NCBI GenBank assembly: GCA_013138735.1
Contig: WTCE01000005.1
Coordinates: forward strand, 62,001-126,000
Source: Crocinitomix sp.
GTDB taxonomy: Bacteria > Bacteroidota > Bacteroidia > Flavobacteriales_D > Crocinitomicaceae
Direction: 5' to 3'
Length of the DNA: 64,000 bases
Numbering within the stretch: position 1 is the first letter of the stretch; every line of letters starts with the position of its first letter. Shown here piece after piece: positions 54,785 to 63,344 of this stretch. The notes below the pieces were generated by a model that saw only the letters and a list, made by a program, of their open reading frames with translations, searched no databases and was not told the origin of the DNA. A program made the translations under genes and the position numbers.

Positions 54785-55672
54785 CTAAACAAATTGTGCT
54801 TTGAATTGACCTGGAGTAAAACCGGTTCTTTTTTTGAAGTATTTAGAAAAGTTGGTGGCATCTTGAAAACCACATTCAATGGCTGTTTCTAAAATAGAAG
54901 CCTTTTTTGTAACAATCAAACGTTTTGCTTCAAGGGTAACAATTTCATCTATATATTCTTTTGCAGTACCCCTAGTTATGCTTTTGCAAATACTGTTCAG
55001 AACTTTGTAGGAAATTGCCAATTTCTCGGCATAAAATAAAGCATTCCTGTTTGAGGCTAAGTGTTGCTGAATTAGCGCGTTAAATTTGACGAAAAGCTGG
55101 CTGTCTCTATATTCAATTGTAGTCGGATCCATCTGCTGTGACGATTCTACAGCTTGTAATAAAAAAAGAAAATTAATTAAATGGTTTGCCAAAATATCTT
55201 CAAAAAAGACTTGCTTTTGATTGTTCCAAATATTTTCAATGGTCGATATTTTGCTGAGTTGAATTTCGTTTAAAGTATATTTTGGAGAGCTAAAGTATAA
55301 TGGTTTTAATAAATGTAAATGCTGTTGCGCAGAAGCGGAGAGATGTTTTAACATGAACTCGTCATTCATCAATATCAAATATCCTTTGTATTTATCACTA
55401 TCACCAAATGAATGAACTTGCCCTTTTACTAAAACCAGCGCGTCATTTTTTTTAATTGAAATTTCTTTAAAATCAACTTTGTGTCGCACTTCTTCGCCTG
55501 TGTTGATCAAAATAGCATTGAAGCCTATTCGGTGGAGTTCAAATGGTGAATGGTCCTTCAATAAATCTTCGCGCAGCATTAATTCTTCTAAAAGAATAAA
55601 GTCGATTGTCTTTGCATTTCCCTTAGGAACAAAAGGAACTTTTGGGATTTTAGTCAAATCGCGCTTAATCAT
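54785..55672 (-). CDS. AraC family transcriptional regulator
   Basis: A TTG nine bases upstream extends the frame, but the ATG at 55672 (MIKRDLTKIPKVPF) is the better start. The N-terminal ~150 residues form a cupin-like ligand domain (DFKEISIKKNDALVLVKGQV). The C-terminal ~100 residues carry the two helix-turn-helix units of AraC proteins, with the signature ILETAIECGFQDATNFSKYF followed by GFTPGQFKAQF. No target can be named; adjacent genes on the same strand encode a transglutaminase-like protein and an acyl-CoA carboxylase. Confidence 0.9.
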   Translation of the reverse strand: MIKRDLTKIPKVPFVPKGNAKTIDFILLEELMLREDLLKDHSPFELHRIGFNAILINTGEEVRHKVDFKEISIKKNDALVLVKGQVHSFGDSDKYKGYLILMNDEFMLKHLSASAQQHLHLLKPLYFSSPKYTLNEIQLSKISTIENIWNNQKQVFFEDILANHLINFLFLLQAVESSQQMDPTTIEYRDSQLFVKFNALIQQHLASNRNALFYAEKLAISYKVLNSICKSITRGTAKEYIDEIVTLEAKRLIVTKKASILETAIECGFQDATNFSKYFKKRTGFTPGQFKAQFV

Positions 55673-55728
55673 AACTATCAAATAAACTTCGAGACTCTAT
55701 TTAGTTGTTGGTCGCATTATAATACGAG

Positions 55729-56295
55729 TTATCTGCTCAACTCAGCAATACATTTTTCGCGTGTTTCCCAAAGACTATTTGGACTCATGCCATTTTCGAA
55801 AGAATAGGCTACCATTTGCGCTCTATGCCAGTTGACTTTATATTCGCCAATTTGGTCTGGTTTGATTTCGACCTCTAACTGCAATGATTTTTCAAAAGAC
55901 TCAGAGCCCTTTTCCAAACCAGTTACATCTCGAATTTCACCATTGATTTTTAGATAGGTATGCGCCTCAGGTATCGATTCTAAATTTGCTTCTTTGAGAA
56001 TTATACCAACCCCAGGATGTGTTTTTTCTGACATTAAAAACATACCGAGAAACAGTTTTACGTTTTCCCAGCCGTTTTCTGCTGCTACGGCTTTTATCAA
56101 TGCGCTTTTTGTGCTGCAGACCCCACATTCTTCATCAAATACGAGTCGATATTCACTGCGATCAGAATTTCTGCTATAGGGCAATTGCTCAACCCATTCA
56201 ATAAAACTTAAAAATGAAATAATGCCACGATCAACACATTCGTTGGATAATGGCCCTTTTTCGGCGGCAATCATTAAATGTGCTAAAGCTGTCAT
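55729..56295 (-). CDS. Transglutaminase-like hypothetical protein
   Basis: The 188-residue protein shows a possible Cys-His-Asp triad in the transglutaminase-like order: C60 in CGVCSTKSALIKAVA, H112 in AHTYLKI and D123 in GEIRDVTG. This pattern suits a papain/transglutaminase fold, but it is inference from spacing only. No signal peptide is present. It starts 11 bases after the acyl-CoA carboxylase gene ends and is likely cotranscribed with it. Confidence 0.65.
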   Translation of the reverse strand: MTALAHLMIAAEKGPLSNECVDRGIISFLSFIEWVEQLPYSRNSDRSEYRLVFDEECGVCSTKSALIKAVAAENGWENVKLFLGMFLMSEKTHPGVGIILKEANLESIPEAHTYLKINGEIRDVTGLEKGSESFEKSLQLEVEIKPDQIGEYKVNWHRAQMVAYSFENGMSPNSLWETREKCIAELSR

Positions 56296-56306
56296 ACAGA
56301 ATTGAA

Positions 56307-57848
56307 CTATAATGGAATATTACCGTGTTTCTTTTTCGGTAAGGTTGCCACTTTATTTTTGAGCATATCAAAGGCTCGAATTAACTTTTTACGCGTTAAG
56401 GCAGGCTCTATTATTTCATCAATAAAGCCATGCGCTGTTGCATTGTATGGATTTGCAAATAATTCAGCATACTCCGCTTCTTTTTCCGCCAGTTTAGCTT
56501 GATGATCGTCAGCTTCCTTAATTTCTTTACGGAAAATGATTTCTGCAGCGCCTTTTGCTCCCATTACTGCAATTTCTGCAGTTGGCCACGCAAAATTCAT
56601 ATCTGCACCAATGTGTTTAGAGTTCATAACGTCATAAGCACCACCGTAGGCCTTACGTGTAATTACCGTTATGCGCGGCACAGTTGCTTCACAAAAGGCA
56701 TATAATAACTTGGCGCCATTGTTAATGATTCCGTTCCATTCTTGCTCGGTTCCAGGTAAAAATCCAGGCACATCTTCTAATACTAATAATGGAATATTAA
56801 ATGCGTCGCAAAAGCGAACAAATCGTCCTGCTTTATTGGAAGAATTGCTATCTAAAACGCCCGCTAAAAATGCAGGTTGATTGGCAACAATTCCGATACT
56901 TTTTCCAGCTAAAAACGCAAATCCTATGACAATATTCTCTGCGTAACTTTCTTGCACTTCATAAAAAGATCCTTTGTCAACCACCTCATGAATAACTTCT
57001 TTAATATCGTATGGTTGATTTGGATTTTCTGGAATGATTGAATTTAAATCAATTCTAGTTTCATCCGTTTTTTCATACGGGTATCTTGGCGATTCCTCTT
57101 CGCAATTTTGGGGCAAATAGGATAATAGTTTTTTAATATCGTTGATGCATTTCAAATCATTTTCTACAGAAAAATGCGCCACACCAGATTTTTGTGAATG
57201 GGTAGAAGCACCACCCAATTCTTCTGCAGTGACTTCTTCATGCGTCACAGTTTTTACAACATTCGGTCCAGTCACGAACATGAATGAAGAATCTTGCACC
57301 ATATAAATAAAATCTGTCAAGGCAGGTGAATAAACCGCACCACCAGCGCAGGGCCCCATAATGGCAGAAATTTGAGGAACAACTCCAGAGGCCATTGTAT
57401 TGCGATAAAAAATATCTGCATAACCGCCCAATGAAACTACACCCTCTTGAATTCTTGCTCCACCCGAATCATTTAAACCAATTAATGGAATTCCATTTTG
57501 AATGGAAAGATCCATAATTCGAACAATTTTTTTAGCATGTATCTCGGCCAATGATCCACCAAAAACAGTAAAATCTTGCGAAAAAACATAAATTGGTTTT
57601 CCATGCACGGTTCCATAACCGGTTACCACGCCATCACCTAAAAACTTTTGTTTTTCTAAACCAAAATTGGTCGAACGGTGTGTTGTTAACATTCCAATTT
57701 CCTCAAAACTATCATCATCTAACAACAATTGAACCCGTTCCCGAGCAGTCAATTTTCCTTTACCGTGTTGCGATTCAATTCGTTTTTCGCCGCCGCCTTT
57801 TACAGCTTCTGCTTTCTTGGAATTTAGTATATCTAGTTTTGATGCCAT
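56307..57848 (-). CDS. Acyl-CoA carboxylase carboxyltransferase beta subunit
   Basis: The 513-residue protein, of the normal family length, is a crotonase-fold carboxyltransferase that moves CO2 from carboxybiotin to an acyl-CoA such as propionyl-CoA. Key blocks are KLTARERVQLLLDDDSFEE near the start, SGGARIQEG (128-136), GPCAGGAVYSPALTDF (165-180) and a C-terminal ITRKAYGGAYDVMNSKHIG. It is closest to PccB-type proteins. The biotin carboxylase alpha subunit is not adjacent, so the exact substrate is uncertain. Confidence 0.93.
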   Translation of the reverse strand: MASKLDILNSKKAEAVKGGGEKRIESQHGKGKLTARERVQLLLDDDSFEEIGMLTTHRSTNFGLEKQKFLGDGVVTGYGTVHGKPIYVFSQDFTVFGGSLAEIHAKKIVRIMDLSIQNGIPLIGLNDSGGARIQEGVVSLGGYADIFYRNTMASGVVPQISAIMGPCAGGAVYSPALTDFIYMVQDSSFMFVTGPNVVKTVTHEEVTAEELGGASTHSQKSGVAHFSVENDLKCINDIKKLLSYLPQNCEEESPRYPYEKTDETRIDLNSIIPENPNQPYDIKEVIHEVVDKGSFYEVQESYAENIVIGFAFLAGKSIGIVANQPAFLAGVLDSNSSNKAGRFVRFCDAFNIPLLVLEDVPGFLPGTEQEWNGIINNGAKLLYAFCEATVPRITVITRKAYGGAYDVMNSKHIGADMNFAWPTAEIAVMGAKGAAEIIFRKEIKEADDHQAKLAEKEAEYAELFANPYNATAHGFIDEIIEPALTRKKLIRAFDMLKNKVATLPKKKHGNIPL

Positions 57849-57938
57849 TTGCCAAATTTTTATGGAAATCTAAGGTAAGGTTATTTTTCTAATCTTTATT
57901 TTTGAAAACTGCTATAATATCGACTACCTTGTGTTTTC

Positions 57939-58910
57939 ATGGGTAAAATAATTGTTCTTTCATTCGTTTGTCTCAGCCTTTTTTCAAGTTGTAAAAAAAA
58001 GAGTATTAATTGTGATCGTGTTTGCACTTATGCTGAGACAAAACTCTTTAATTTTGGTTTTGAGGATGTTGAGTTAATCCAATCAGGAAATTCTGCTGGC
58101 ATAATTGGTCTTGATTCCGGCTATCCAGATTTGAATAATTGGGATAGTTGGCTACAAGGAAAAAACGAATATGGATCGTTAAGTATTCTCTATGAAGATG
58201 GTGATATTAGTGAGCGGATTGCGGAATTAGTAACTGACCCCGAAAATCCAGACAATACAGTTCTACACTTTGATATTAAAAGTCCAAATGTTTATGAGGG
58301 GGATTCGCCTGTAAAAGCGAGAACACAAATGCAATTGCACAATGCAACCTGCATTAAAGAATATTATCAAAAAGTGGATCTCTATTTCCCATCAGAATTG
58401 GCATTATTGTCCAATTATTCTGAACAGATTTATTGGCTATCCATCTTTGAATTGTGGAATAACGCGAATTGGACCAAGGAAAAATATCCTTTTCGGATTA
58501 CGGTAGGTTTGCAAAAAGAAGAAGGTGTTGGAAATCCAATTTATTTTGATGCTGAGGCGCAGTTGGTAACAAAATTTGGAAGCTTCAAAAACGTTTGGTC
58601 AGAAGTGAATACGAATTTTGAAGTGCCCTTTGGGCAATGGATGACATTAGAAATCTACATTCTTGAAGGAAATGAAACAAATGGAAAATTTTATTCGGCG
58701 GTGACTCCCTATGGAGAAAGCAAACAAGTGCTGTTTGAAATTGATAATGCTACGCAACATCCTAAAGAAAAATGCGCTGATGGTTTCACTCACATCCATC
58801 CATTAAAATGGTATACATCTGACAAAATTGTAAATTACATGAAGGATAATGGCGAAAGTTTAGCCGTTTACTGGGACAATTGGGAAGTTTGGGTTAATAA
58901 AGCACCATAA
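57939..58910 (+). CDS. Secreted lipoprotein, possibly jelly-roll fold
   Basis: The 323-residue product has a lipobox ending LFSSC at residue 18. The mature part is beta-rich with many Trp/Tyr (DSWLQGKNEYGSLSILYEDG, YPFRITVGLQKEE, FEVPFGQWMTLEIYILEGNE). This pattern resembles concanavalin-like jelly rolls of heparin lyase/alginate lyase type proteins and glycan-binding surface lipoproteins. No catalytic residues can be assigned, so substrate and activity are unknown. Confidence 0.65.
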   Translation: MGKIIVLSFVCLSLFSSCKKKSINCDRVCTYAETKLFNFGFEDVELIQSGNSAGIIGLDSGYPDLNNWDSWLQGKNEYGSLSILYEDGDISERIAELVTDPENPDNTVLHFDIKSPNVYEGDSPVKARTQMQLHNATCIKEYYQKVDLYFPSELALLSNYSEQIYWLSIFELWNNANWTKEKYPFRITVGLQKEEGVGNPIYFDAEAQLVTKFGSFKNVWSEVNTNFEVPFGQWMTLEIYILEGNETNGKFYSAVTPYGESKQVLFEIDNATQHPKEKCADGFTHIHPLKWYTSDKIVNYMKDNGESLAVYWDNWEVWVNKAP

Positions 58911-58919
58911 GTTCTAAGC

Positions 58920-59849
58920 TTAATAAAACGGCATATTGTTCAGCCCAAAATTATAATAAAATTTAGCTGGTCGAATGGTTTGCGGGTTTTCATCATCATG
59001 CAAATATTGTCCATCATCAATGGTAAACATTGGAAAATGGGCAGGTTCACGTTTTACATACCTATCAGGGAAAAATCGCTGATCATGAATGAATTCGTTT
59101 TGTACAGCGTTGCGAATTTTTTCGCTATTCAAACCTATGTTTAACCCCACCATTTGGTTATAGGGCAACCATTGTTTTACATCCACACTTAAAATTCCAA
59201 GAGATGAATTTCTAGCTTGGCTGGCTTCGTCTTGATAATAACCAAAACGCGCCCAACTCTTCGATTTTTCATTCACAATGACAGCGCAATGGGAATAATC
59301 ATGGGTCCATAACAAGGCATTCAATCCAAATTTTGTGTTGTTATGCCTCATCTCAAAACGGAATGCTCCTGTTCTAAAACGATCCTGTTGATTGATAATG
59401 TTTCCAAAAAGATCATTCTCAGTTATGATATTAAATTTCCAAAAATTTAAATTTAAAATGCCTGTTGATTGACTGGTTCCCAAACGATCCCAATAACGTA
59501 AAAAAGAATAGCCAAAGGAATAATTCTGCAAGGTATTATTATCTGTTAAACCAATAAAATTGTTGGTATCAATGACTGAGTTTCCAAAGCCTAATTGAAA
59601 ACCATTTCCCCATTGAAATTCGATTGATTTTTTCTGCAACCCCAATGATTTAAAATTATAATAAATATTGAGTGCGCTATTGACTTGAACAAAGTCATAA
59701 TTGAGATATGCAGCCGTGCGAATCCCCAAACGATTTGTTTCCGATCCAAAAGAAAATGCCAAACCTACCGTGTATCCATATCTTAGATCTTGCGCATGAG
59801 AAAATGCACTTGAAAAAATTAATAAGAATAAAAGTATCTTTTTGCGCAT
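58920..59849 (-). CDS. Putative outer-membrane barrel protein (309 aa)
   Basis: A signal peptide ends SHAQ. Alternating beta-type sequence with Gly/aromatic residues (YGYTVGLAFSFGSETNRLGI, GNGFQLGFGNSV, MVGLNIGLNSEKIRN) indicates a barrel, although the C-terminus (FYYNFGLNNMPFY) ends in an aromatic strand preceded by a His/Asp-rich loop (FTIDDGQYLHDDENPQ). No family is assigned. It converges with the preceding lipoprotein gene with only 9 bases between them. Confidence 0.65.
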   Translation of the reverse strand: MRKKILLFLLIFSSAFSHAQDLRYGYTVGLAFSFGSETNRLGIRTAAYLNYDFVQVNSALNIYYNFKSLGLQKKSIEFQWGNGFQLGFGNSVIDTNNFIGLTDNNTLQNYSFGYSFLRYWDRLGTSQSTGILNLNFWKFNIITENDLFGNIINQQDRFRTGAFRFEMRHNNTKFGLNALLWTHDYSHCAVIVNEKSKSWARFGYYQDEASQARNSSLGILSVDVKQWLPYNQMVGLNIGLNSEKIRNAVQNEFIHDQRFFPDRYVKREPAHFPMFTIDDGQYLHDDENPQTIRPAKFYYNFGLNNMPFY

Positions 59850-59962
59850 TTTACCGTTTCAAATAATACAGGGTATCAAGAAATTTTTGATGTTAGAAAT
59901 CTACGAATTAATCTTGGTATAATTTCTGTAACCTTTGCTATAATTAGAACTATATTTGACAT

Positions 59963-61438
59963 ATGCGTATTGTATTTAGCCTGCTTTTTTTGCTAACAAC
60001 CTTTTTGGTGAATGGGCAAATTACGGCCGAAAAAAAGGCCCACGACTTTGGTGACCTTTACCCCAATGCGCAAACCTACGTGGACATTAAGTTTACAAAT
60101 CACTCTGAAAAAAAGCATTTTTTATTGACCATAGATAAGCCGCGTGATGTCTACTATATTTTTTCAGGTAAAACATTGTTGCCAGATAGCTCAATTACTA
60201 TTCGTTTAAAAATTAATGATGCTAGAAAAGGGAAGTTTAATGAGGAGATTGATATTTACTTTAGTGATTCCAACGACCCAACTACCATTCGATTAACTGG
60301 AAATGTGAAAGAAGTTGCTTCAAATCCATTAACCGGTTGCCCTGAATTTAGTAATGATCCTCCTAAAAATAACCGAACAGAATTTGCAATCACCATTAAA
60401 GTAATTGACTCTTTAACTCGCGAACCAATTCGACGATCAAGAGTTTATATGGTTCAAAACAACACCTTAATTGGAGAATATTTCACCAATAAAGATGGCA
60501 TTATTCACCGTACTGTTCCAATGGGCTATTATTTTTTAATGGCGGAAAAAGAAGCTTATAAAAACAATTATGCAGAAGGCTACCTCAACTTTCAGCGCAA
60601 CTATATTGAGATTGAATTGCAACAACCGCCGCACACCGAAGAACCGCCAGAACTAATTGCAGATGTACCTGACGAACCGGAGGAACCAGAAGATCCAGAA
60701 ATTTTAATTGATCTAAATGAAGAGCCTGAAATTGTTATCGACTTAAATGATCCACCTGAGGAGGTTGTAGTTGTGGAAGAGACAATTGATACTGTGCCAG
60801 AAGTAGTCATTGAAGAACCAGAAATTATAGACAATAGAACCTTGGCTGAACTGCCTGATTCAATCTTTGATAAAGCGCATTTTAAAGCCAATAATATCAC
60901 CTTTATTTTGGACGTTTCTAGCTCAATGAATTCATCTGGAAAGTTGGATCTATTAAAAGAATCCATGACCGAATTAGTTAGCATCTTACGCCCAGAAGAT
61001 ATCATTTCAGTGATTAAGTACTCTTCAAACGTTGGCGTAATGATTGAGGGATTAAGTGGAGATGATAAAGAAAAGATTAATGAGCGCGTAGCAGAATTGC
61101 GCACGAGTAGTTCAACTGCGGGAGGGGACGCTATTCAAGTTGCTTATCGCATGAGCCGCAAGGTTTACTCGCCTGAACGCAATAATATCGTAATTATGAT
61201 TACAGATGGCGCCTTTAATAAAGGGAGTAAATCTTATTTAGAAACCATTGAACAAAACTATAATGACCGCGGCATCATATTTTCTGTAGTGGGTATTAAA
61301 ACATCAGAATATGTGACCGCGCATATGGATAAAGTGGTTGGCAAAGGTGGAGGAAGTTTCATTCAAGTTAGAAACTCTTTTGATGCTAAGACGAAAATCA
61401 TTCAAGAAATTAAGCGGACTTCTTTTAGAGAACGGTGA
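59963..61438 (+). CDS. Secreted von Willebrand factor A protein with acidic linker
   Basis: The 491-residue protein has a signal peptide ending VNGQ. Residues ~20-115 look like a DUF1573/Ig-type beta domain (KKAHDFGDLYPNAQTYVDIK). Residues ~140-218 are a carboxypeptidase-regulatory-like domain. An extended Pro/Glu/Asp linker covers 221-290. A VWA domain follows with the MIDAS motif DVSSSMN at 317-323, a threonine-bearing STAGGD loop and MITDGAFNKG. It has the same general plan as the YfbK-like protein at 42061 but lacks the DUF3520 part. It is predicted to be an exported metal-dependent binding protein. Confidence 0.87.
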   Translation: MRIVFSLLFLLTTFLVNGQITAEKKAHDFGDLYPNAQTYVDIKFTNHSEKKHFLLTIDKPRDVYYIFSGKTLLPDSSITIRLKINDARKGKFNEEIDIYFSDSNDPTTIRLTGNVKEVASNPLTGCPEFSNDPPKNNRTEFAITIKVIDSLTREPIRRSRVYMVQNNTLIGEYFTNKDGIIHRTVPMGYYFLMAEKEAYKNNYAEGYLNFQRNYIEIELQQPPHTEEPPELIADVPDEPEEPEDPEILIDLNEEPEIVIDLNDPPEEVVVVEETIDTVPEVVIEEPEIIDNRTLAELPDSIFDKAHFKANNITFILDVSSSMNSSGKLDLLKESMTELVSILRPEDIISVIKYSSNVGVMIEGLSGDDKEKINERVAELRTSSSTAGGDAIQVAYRMSRKVYSPERNNIVIMITDGAFNKGSKSYLETIEQNYNDRGIIFSVVGIKTSEYVTAHMDKVVGKGGGSFIQVRNSFDAKTKIIQEIKRTSFRER

Positions 61439-61600
61439 ATTTTTTCTTCGAAAAAACAGAATTGAGTTTTGAGTGTGGGTTTTGAGGTTTTGCTATGTTG
61501 GAACGAAACCCTGATTTTTTTAAAAGTGTTTTCTAATCAGTTGTTTTATTGATTATTTTTATTTTTATAAAAGCATCAAAATTGAAAACACCCAATTGAA

Positions 61601-61681
61601 ATGGACTTTGTTTTAAATGACCCTGATTGGAGTGAATATTTAGAAGATCCAGACTTTAGAGCTATAATGCATCAACATTAA
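61601..61681 (+). CDS. Possible 26-aa small protein
   Basis: ATG to TAA encodes MDFVLNDPDWSEYLEDPDF and seven more residues, ending MHQH. It is highly acidic with two similar DPDW/DPDF phrases and lies 4 bases before the GNAT start, so it could be a leader peptide or translational coupler. Short chance frames are common, and no homology is known to me. Confidence 0.3.
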   Translation: MDFVLNDPDWSEYLEDPDFRAIMHQH

Positions 61682-61685
61682 CTCC

Positions 61686-62210
61686 ATGAGCACAATAATA
61701 GAAACAGATCGCATCATTTTAAGAAGATTCAATCTCAATGATTTTGAAGCCGTGTATGAATTCAACTCTGATCCAAAAGTGATAAAATATACGGGTGATC
61801 TAATTCTCAAAAGTTTGGAAGAAGCAAAAGAACTGATTAAAAATGTGTGGCTTTCGGACTATGAAAAATTTGGATATGGCAGATGGGCAACGATTTATAA
61901 ACCTGACAATAAAATTATTGGATTTGCGGGACTAAAATATTTGCCAGAAATGGTTGAAACGGACCTTGGTTTTCGCTTTTTGCCACAATACTGGAACAAG
62001 GGTTTAGCCACAGAAATTTCGCCAGAAATAATCAGCTACGGTTTCAACACATTAAACTTGAAGCGGATTATTGCTATTGCCGAGCAAGAGAATATTGGTT
62101 CCAACAAAGTCCTTGAAAAAATAGGAATGAAACAGTATAAAGTTGCCGACTATGAAGGAGATGACATTCCATACAATTGGTATAAGGTTGATTTCAGGCA
62201 TTATTTTTGA
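61686..62210 (+). CDS. GNAT family N-acetyltransferase (RimJ/RimL-like)
   Basis: The 174-residue single-domain enzyme is acetyl-CoA dependent. The RIILRRFNLNDFEAVYEF start, the FGYGRWATIYKPDNKIIGFA strand pair, the acetyl-CoA-binding QYWNKGLATEISPEIISYGF segment and the ENIGSNKVLEKIGMKQY end are all characteristic of the RimJ/RimL type. The substrate (a protein N-terminus or a small amine) is not evident. Confidence 0.9.
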   Translation: MSTIIETDRIILRRFNLNDFEAVYEFNSDPKVIKYTGDLILKSLEEAKELIKNVWLSDYEKFGYGRWATIYKPDNKIIGFAGLKYLPEMVETDLGFRFLPQYWNKGLATEISPEIISYGFNTLNLKRIIAIAEQENIGSNKVLEKIGMKQYKVADYEGDDIPYNWYKVDFRHYF

Positions 62211-62223
62211 TGTATTTTGAACC

Positions 62224-62796
62224 ATGCGAAACACAATCTTGCCAATACTAATCTTTGGGCTTTTATTCGTCAGCACGGCGTTTGGGCAAGCTGATTCGAA
62301 CATCATTGTTTGGGGAGAACGCCCTTTAGAATGGAAAGATTTTTCGGGACCAATTGAGCAGGGTTCTGAGCATATTGCTTCAACACGAAGTCAACTTAGA
62401 GCACCCAATTCATGGAATTCTGATTCATTAACAATGACGATTACTGCAGAATTCATTAAAGATAAATCGTGGGTAAACGGCTCTCCGTCTGACAATTTAT
62501 TGCACCATGAGCAGCTCCATTTTGATATAACTGAATATCATGCGCGGCTTTTTAGAAAAACAATGGCCAACCACCGTTTCAAATCGTATGACAATGTTGC
62601 AGCAGAAGTTACGGCATTATTTAATGAACGATTCAAAATATACCAAGCCATGCAAGCTTTGTACGACAATGAAACCAATCACTCTAAAAATTTACAAGCG
62701 CAAGTTGAATGGAATATAAAAGTAGCTGGACTTTTAGAAATCACAAACGATTATAAAGCACATACTTGTAAAGTATATATTGGTTATTTAAAGTAA
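62224..62796 (+). CDS. DUF922-type secreted zinc peptidase-like protein
   Basis: The 190-residue protein has a signal peptide ending AFGQ. A predicted zinc site HEQLH lies at 95-99 inside LLHHEQLHFDITEYHARL, the pattern of DUF922 putative metallopeptidases. An N-terminal RPLEWKDFSGP block typical of the family is present. It starts 13 bases after the GNAT stop and is probably cotranscribed. Peptidase activity is inferred from the HExxH motif only. Confidence 0.82.
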   Translation: MRNTILPILIFGLLFVSTAFGQADSNIIVWGERPLEWKDFSGPIEQGSEHIASTRSQLRAPNSWNSDSLTMTITAEFIKDKSWVNGSPSDNLLHHEQLHFDITEYHARLFRKTMANHRFKSYDNVAAEVTALFNERFKIYQAMQALYDNETNHSKNLQAQVEWNIKVAGLLEITNDYKAHTCKVYIGYLK

Positions 62797-62801
62797 GCGA
62801 A

Positions 62802-62836
62802 AAAACGGCGTACTTATGAAAAAAGTACACCGTTTT
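62802..62836. terminator. Bidirectional terminator between convergent genes
   Basis: The arms AAAACGG-GTACTT and AAGTAC-CCGTTTT pair with a single C/A mismatch around a 7-base loop. A and T flanks allow termination from both the DUF922 gene and the opposing 83-aa gene. Confidence 0.75.
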
Positions 62837-62863
62837 ATTAAATCTTGTATTCTATTCAACTGA

Positions 62864-63115
62864 CTATAATTCCCACTGTAATTTCGCCGATTGGCTCACA
62901 ACCGAATAACTTAATTGTAATGAGTTTGAAGTGATTTGGACGCTAGTTTGTCCTGAATTTAAAGGAGTTGTAGGTGTTTTGCCATTTAACCCGTACATAA
63001 CAGTTGCATTTCCTTGTGGTGAATAAGAAAGAACAACTGTAGCTGGATAACTTGTTGGTGTTACTTGTGCAGATCCTGTTGCACCTGTGTTTAAAATTAA
63101 TGTTGAAATACTCAT
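62864..63115 (-). CDS. Small beta-rich hypothetical protein (83 aa)
   Basis: No signal peptide is present (MSISTLILNTGATGSAQVTP). The protein is almost entirely Ser, Thr, Val, Gln, Leu and Tyr in alternating order with few charged residues, and ends SAKLQWEL. It should be one small all-beta domain that may self-assemble. I know no family. It is convergent with the DUF922 gene over a shared terminator. Confidence 0.55.
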   Translation of the reverse strand: MSISTLILNTGATGSAQVTPTSYPATVVLSYSPQGNATVMYGLNGKTPTTPLNSGQTSVQITSNSLQLSYSVVSQSAKLQWEL

Positions 63116-63306
63116 AGTTTAAAATGTTCGATTAATAAATAGTGTAGTATTTTTTCTACACAACAAATCTCATCAAATCATTTTCTTGCCACAAGGGCTC
63201 AATTACCCGTGTTTGTAAAATAGGTTGATTAACGCAGTCCGTTAATATTCAATAATTATTTAGCTTCATAGCGTCAATAATACCAAACTATCGGCCTTAA
63301 ATTGTA

Positions 63307-63314
63307 TATATTTG
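63307..63314 (+). promoter_or_regulatory. Candidate -7 element for the terminal lipoprotein gene
   Basis: TATATTTG fits TAnnTTTG, 31 bases upstream of the preferred ATG at 63345. No clear -33 element was found. Confidence 0.35.
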
Positions 63315-63344
63315 ATTACTGAATTGTAAAACACAATGTGTGGA

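Noticed and set aside
61441-61460. TTTTTTCTTCGAAAAAA as a terminator after the VWA gene
   Set aside because: The stem is almost entirely A-T with a 3-base loop and no T-run after it, so it is too weak to call.
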